Source: Crocinitomicaceae bacterium (GTDB lineage Bacteria; Bacteroidota; Bacteroidia; Flavobacteriales_D; Crocinitomicaceae). Taken from it: DNA of 64,000 bases. Positions within the stretch are counted from its first letter, which is position 1; each line of letters starts with the position of its first letter. Below the pieces are notes generated by a model. That model saw nothing but the letters and a program-made list of their open reading frames with translations, was not told the DNA's origin and searched no databases. The position numbers were made by a program, and so were the translations under genes. The DNA is taken from positions 100,731 to 164,730 of the forward strand of contig PAQM01000027.1 in the NCBI GenBank assembly GCA_002709305.1. Direction: 5' to 3'. Below are positions 61,871 to 64,000 of the stretch, one piece after another.

Positions 61871-63676
61871 ATGCCAGCTAAAGAATATCTTAAAAACAAA
61901 ATAAAGTCAATCCCTAAAACAACTGGTATATATCAATTTTTTGACCAAAATGATAATATAATTTATATAGGAAAAGCAAAAAATCTAAATAGACGAGTTT
62001 CCTCATATTTTACAGCCAATGCAGGAAGCAAAAAAACAGAACTTCTATCAAAAAATATTAGAAACATTAAATATTTAGTTGTAGATACTGAGGCAGATGC
62101 TTTATTGCTTGAAAGTAGTTTGATAAAAAAATATCAACCAAAATATAACATTCAGTTAAAAGATGACAAAACATATCCATGGATTTGCATCAAAAATGAG
62201 GCTTTCCCAAGAGTTTTTAAAACAAGGAGAATAGTTAAAGATGGGTCGAAATATTTTGGTCCATACCCAAACATAAAAACTGCAGATACACTTTTGTCTT
62301 TATTCCAAGAATTGTACCCTTTACGATCGTGCAACCTAGACCTATCGAAAAAGAGCGTTAAAAAAAAGAAGTATAAAGTTTGTCTTGAATACCATATAGG
62401 GAATTGTAAGGGAGGTTGTGAGAGCCTTCAAACCGAAGATGAATACCAATCATATGTTGCAGATATAGAAAATATAATAAAAGGGAACATAAAATCTGTT
62501 GTCGGAAAACTCACTAAAAAAATGTTTGATGATGCTAAGGCGTTAAAATTTGAGGAAGCACAAATAATAAAAGATAATATTCTATCGCTAAAAAAATATC
62601 AATCAAAATCAACCATTGTTTCTCCAAAAATTCACAATGTAGATGTGGTTACTGTTTATAATGAAAAAACCTTTGCATATGTTAACTATTTAGTTGTTAA
62701 AAATGGTGCCATTATTCATGGTTATACCTTTGAAGTTAAAAAAAAATTAGATGAAACTAGCTCAAGAATAATTGAGTTCGTGCTGCCTCAATTAAGGAGT
62801 CGTTTTAATAGCGAGTCAAATGAAATATTGATTTCAGAAAATCTTACGGTTGATTTTAAAGGATTGAAATTTATCAAACCAAAGCGTGGAGAAAAAAAAG
62901 CATTAGTAGACCTATCTTTAAGGAACACTAAATTTTATCTTCTCGACAAAAAAAGACAATTAAAAAACAAAACAAAAGAAAAAAAGAGTGAGCTGTTGTT
63001 AAATGAGGTTAAAAATGACTTAAAATTAAGTGTAGTTCCATTTCACATTGAATGTTTTGATAACTCAAACCTCCAGGGGTCAAGCCCTGTAGCAGCATGT
63101 GTTGTTTTTAAAAATGGAAGACCTAGCAAAAAAGATTACAGACATTTTAACATAAAAACAGTTATTGGTCCAGATGATTTCTTGTCAATGGAAGAAGTTG
63201 TATATAGAAGATATAAACGTATGATTGAAAATGGAGAACCTTTGCCGAATCTCATTATAATTGATGGTGGAAAAGGACAACTAAACTCTTCTTTATCAGC
63301 ATTACAAAGACTAAATATTGATAAAGAATTAAATATTATATCAATTGCTAAACGTTTAGAGGAGATTTTTTTTCCGAACGACCCTCTCCCTCTTTACCTA
63401 GACAAAAGATCTAAAAGCTTAAAATTAATTCAGCACATTAGAAATGAAGCCCATAGGTTCGGAATTTCTCACCATAGAAATAAACGGATCAAAAGTTTTA
63501 TTAAATCAGAACTAGATCAAATAAAAGGAATAGGCAATAAAACAAAAGAGTCCTTATTTATTGAATTTAAAAATATTGATGCAATTAAATCTGCTAATCT
63601 ACAAACATTAACTTCTTTAATAGGTAATTCTAAAGGGAATTTAATCTATAAATACTTTAGTAAAGAAAAAGAATAA
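61871..63676 (+). CDS. uvrC: Excinuclease ABC subunit C
   Basis: UvrC makes both incisions in nucleotide excision repair after UvrB loading. The 601-residue protein has a GIY-YIG nuclease at the N-terminus (TGIYQFFDQNDNIIYIGKAK), a UVR motif near residues 205-240 (AKALKFEEAQIIKDNI), the RNase H-like UvrC nuclease domain (IECFDNSNLQGSSPVA, LIIIDGGKGQLN) and C-terminal helix-hairpin-helix repeats (LDQIKGIGNKTKESLF). Length is typical. A leaderless-looking promoter lies 4 nt before it. Confidence 0.98.
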   Translation: MPAKEYLKNKIKSIPKTTGIYQFFDQNDNIIYIGKAKNLNRRVSSYFTANAGSKKTELLSKNIRNIKYLVVDTEADALLLESSLIKKYQPKYNIQLKDDKTYPWICIKNEAFPRVFKTRRIVKDGSKYFGPYPNIKTADTLLSLFQELYPLRSCNLDLSKKSVKKKKYKVCLEYHIGNCKGGCESLQTEDEYQSYVADIENIIKGNIKSVVGKLTKKMFDDAKALKFEEAQIIKDNILSLKKYQSKSTIVSPKIHNVDVVTVYNEKTFAYVNYLVVKNGAIIHGYTFEVKKKLDETSSRIIEFVLPQLRSRFNSESNEILISENLTVDFKGLKFIKPKRGEKKALVDLSLRNTKFYLLDKKRQLKNKTKEKKSELLLNEVKNDLKLSVVPFHIECFDNSNLQGSSPVAACVVFKNGRPSKKDYRHFNIKTVIGPDDFLSMEEVVYRRYKRMIENGEPLPNLIIIDGGKGQLNSSLSALQRLNIDKELNIISIAKRLEEIFFPNDPLPLYLDKRSKSLKLIQHIRNEAHRFGISHHRNKRIKSFIKSELDQIKGIGNKTKESLFIEFKNIDAIKSANLQTLTSLIGNSKGNLIYKYFSKEKE

Positions 63677-63735
63677 TTGCTATTTTTTTGAGGTAATAAT
63701 TTCTTTCCCTATATTCGCACTCGATTTTATTTCAT

Positions 63736-63809
63736 TCTCCCTTAGCTCAGCTGGTTAGAGCATCTGACTGTTAATCAGAGGGTCCTTGGTTCGAGTCCAA
63801 GAGGGAGAG
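63736..63809 (+). tRNA. tRNA-Asn (anticodon GTT)
   Basis: The 74-nt sequence folds as a full cloverleaf: acceptor stem TCTCCCT with AGGGAGA, D arm GCTC...GAGC, anticodon arm TCTGA-CTGTTAA-TCAGA with anticodon GTT, and T arm CTTGG-TTCGAGT-CCAAG. G at 63809 is the discriminator, typical of tRNA-Asn. The 3' CCA is not encoded (CAA follows). Confidence 0.97.
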
Positions 63810-63815
63810 CAACTG

Positions 63816-63851
63816 AAAGCCCCATTTTACTTAGTATTATGGGGTTTTTTG
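63816..63851 (+). terminator. Terminator after tRNA-Asn
   Basis: AAAGCCCCAT (63816-63825) pairs with ATGGGGTTTT (63839-63848) with one G-T pair and a 13-nt loop, ending in a T run. It is 6 nt past the tRNA. Confidence 0.8.
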
Positions 63852-63905
63852 TTTACAACTATTAGATAGATAGCTTTAACGTAAAGATACAAAATCCGAG
63901 GTTTT

Positions 63906-63927
63906 TTGGCAGTTAATTGGCAGTTAA
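63906..63927. repeat. Tandem 11-bp repeat downstream of tRNA-Asn
   Basis: TTGGCAGTTAA occurs twice without a spacer (63906-63916 and 63917-63927), about 100 bp past the tRNA. Short direct repeats beside a tRNA 3' end can be integrase arm sites, but no integrase gene is visible before the window ends. The rest of the tail (63852-64000) holds no ORF or RNA that I can support. Confidence 0.4.
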
Positions 63928-64000
63928 ATTCAAAAAAATATCCACAGGGGGTAGTTTTAAAATGTGGTATTGTTCCTGAAAAATGATGTATAATACCTAA

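Noticed and set aside
63860..63875. Short GATA-type repeat (TTAGATAGATAG)
   Set aside because: Only two or three copies; too short to be a meaningful repeat or CRISPR.
63938..63946. Sequence ATATCCACA resembling a DnaA box
   Set aside because: A single 8-of-9 match without further boxes, dnaA/dnaN genes or an AT unwinding element nearby is not evidence for an origin.
1..64000. CRISPR array, insertion sequence, prophage or defence island
   Set aside because: No repeat-spacer pattern, transposase, phage structural gene or recognised defence gene was seen on either strand.

Overview
This is a 64 kb, strongly AT-rich chromosomal segment from a member of the Bacteroidota, most probably a marine, Flavobacteriales-like lineage. 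The phylum call rests on several independent signs. There are three proteins with type IX secretion (T9SS) C-terminal sorting domains (8807-10399, 36974-38878, 57971-59260) and a PorP/SprF-type outer-membrane protein. There are SusC/FecA-like TonB receptors, an HU-CCDC81/SPOR protein and several Bacteroidota-only DUF families. TAnnTTTG -7 boxes lie in front of many genes, and Shine-Dalgarno sequences are largely absent. The order below family level is an inference. The window looks like core genome: no insertion sequence, prophage gene, CRISPR array or rRNA was found, and gene density is high, with no gene-free gap over 300 bp.

Layout. 1-5.9 kb: the 3' part of a TonB receptor plus a small membrane protein, then a three-gene minus-strand unit (SPFH/SHOCT protein, 4-TM protein, TerB-like/zinc-ribbon protein) facing a Met-rich membrane protein. 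6.0-8.7 kb: minus-strand housekeeping genes including ispD and rsmA. 8.8-13.1 kb: a secreted cytochrome c/copper-monooxygenase-like protein, a CtpA-type protease, dCMP deaminase and an OmpR-type regulator. 13.3-24.5 kb: a long plus-strand cluster, purH-mreB-mreC-mreD-PBP2-rodA-PBP1A-scoA-scoB, covering purine synthesis, the elongasome and a CoA-transferase. 24.6-28.3 kb: yicC-gmk-nadD plus a secreted protein. 28.4-33.2 kb: a tight kynurenine operon (kynU-kmo) followed by an outer-membrane-like protein, an ArsC/Spx-like protein and an EamA transporter. 33.4-46.7 kb: hemL, a methionine aminotransferase/omega-amidase pair, a T9SS cargo protein, fbp, mfd, two glycosyltransferases and asd. 46.7-49.9 kb: small membrane, PH-domain and SIMPL proteins and dxr. 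49.9-57.7 kb (minus): C1 protease, HU-CCDC81/SPOR protein, kdsB, a second TonB receptor and a PpiD-like foldase. 58-64 kb: a T9SS type-B adhesin with its PorP/SprF partner, a PrcB-like lipoprotein, an OmpA-family lipoprotein, uvrC and tRNA-Asn.

How the genes fit together. Envelope biogenesis dominates: MreBCD/RodA/PBP2/PBP1A for wall elongation, kdsB and glycosyltransferases for surface polysaccharide, PpiD and CtpA for envelope protein folding and turnover, and OmpA/SPOR proteins for peptidoglycan attachment. Two MEP-pathway enzymes (IspC, IspD), two nucleotide-excision-repair proteins (Mfd, UvrC) and two cofactor routes (HemL, NadD with the kynurenine enzymes) are also present.

No single spectacular new system is evident. 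The least explained parts are the SPFH/TerB/zinc-ribbon unit with its divergent Met-rich membrane protein and leader ORF; the three-gene tail of the kynurenine operon; several promoters that sit exactly 4 nt before a start codon, suggesting leaderless mRNAs; a 22-bp-period direct repeat near the response regulator; and tandem 11-bp repeats just past tRNA-Asn.
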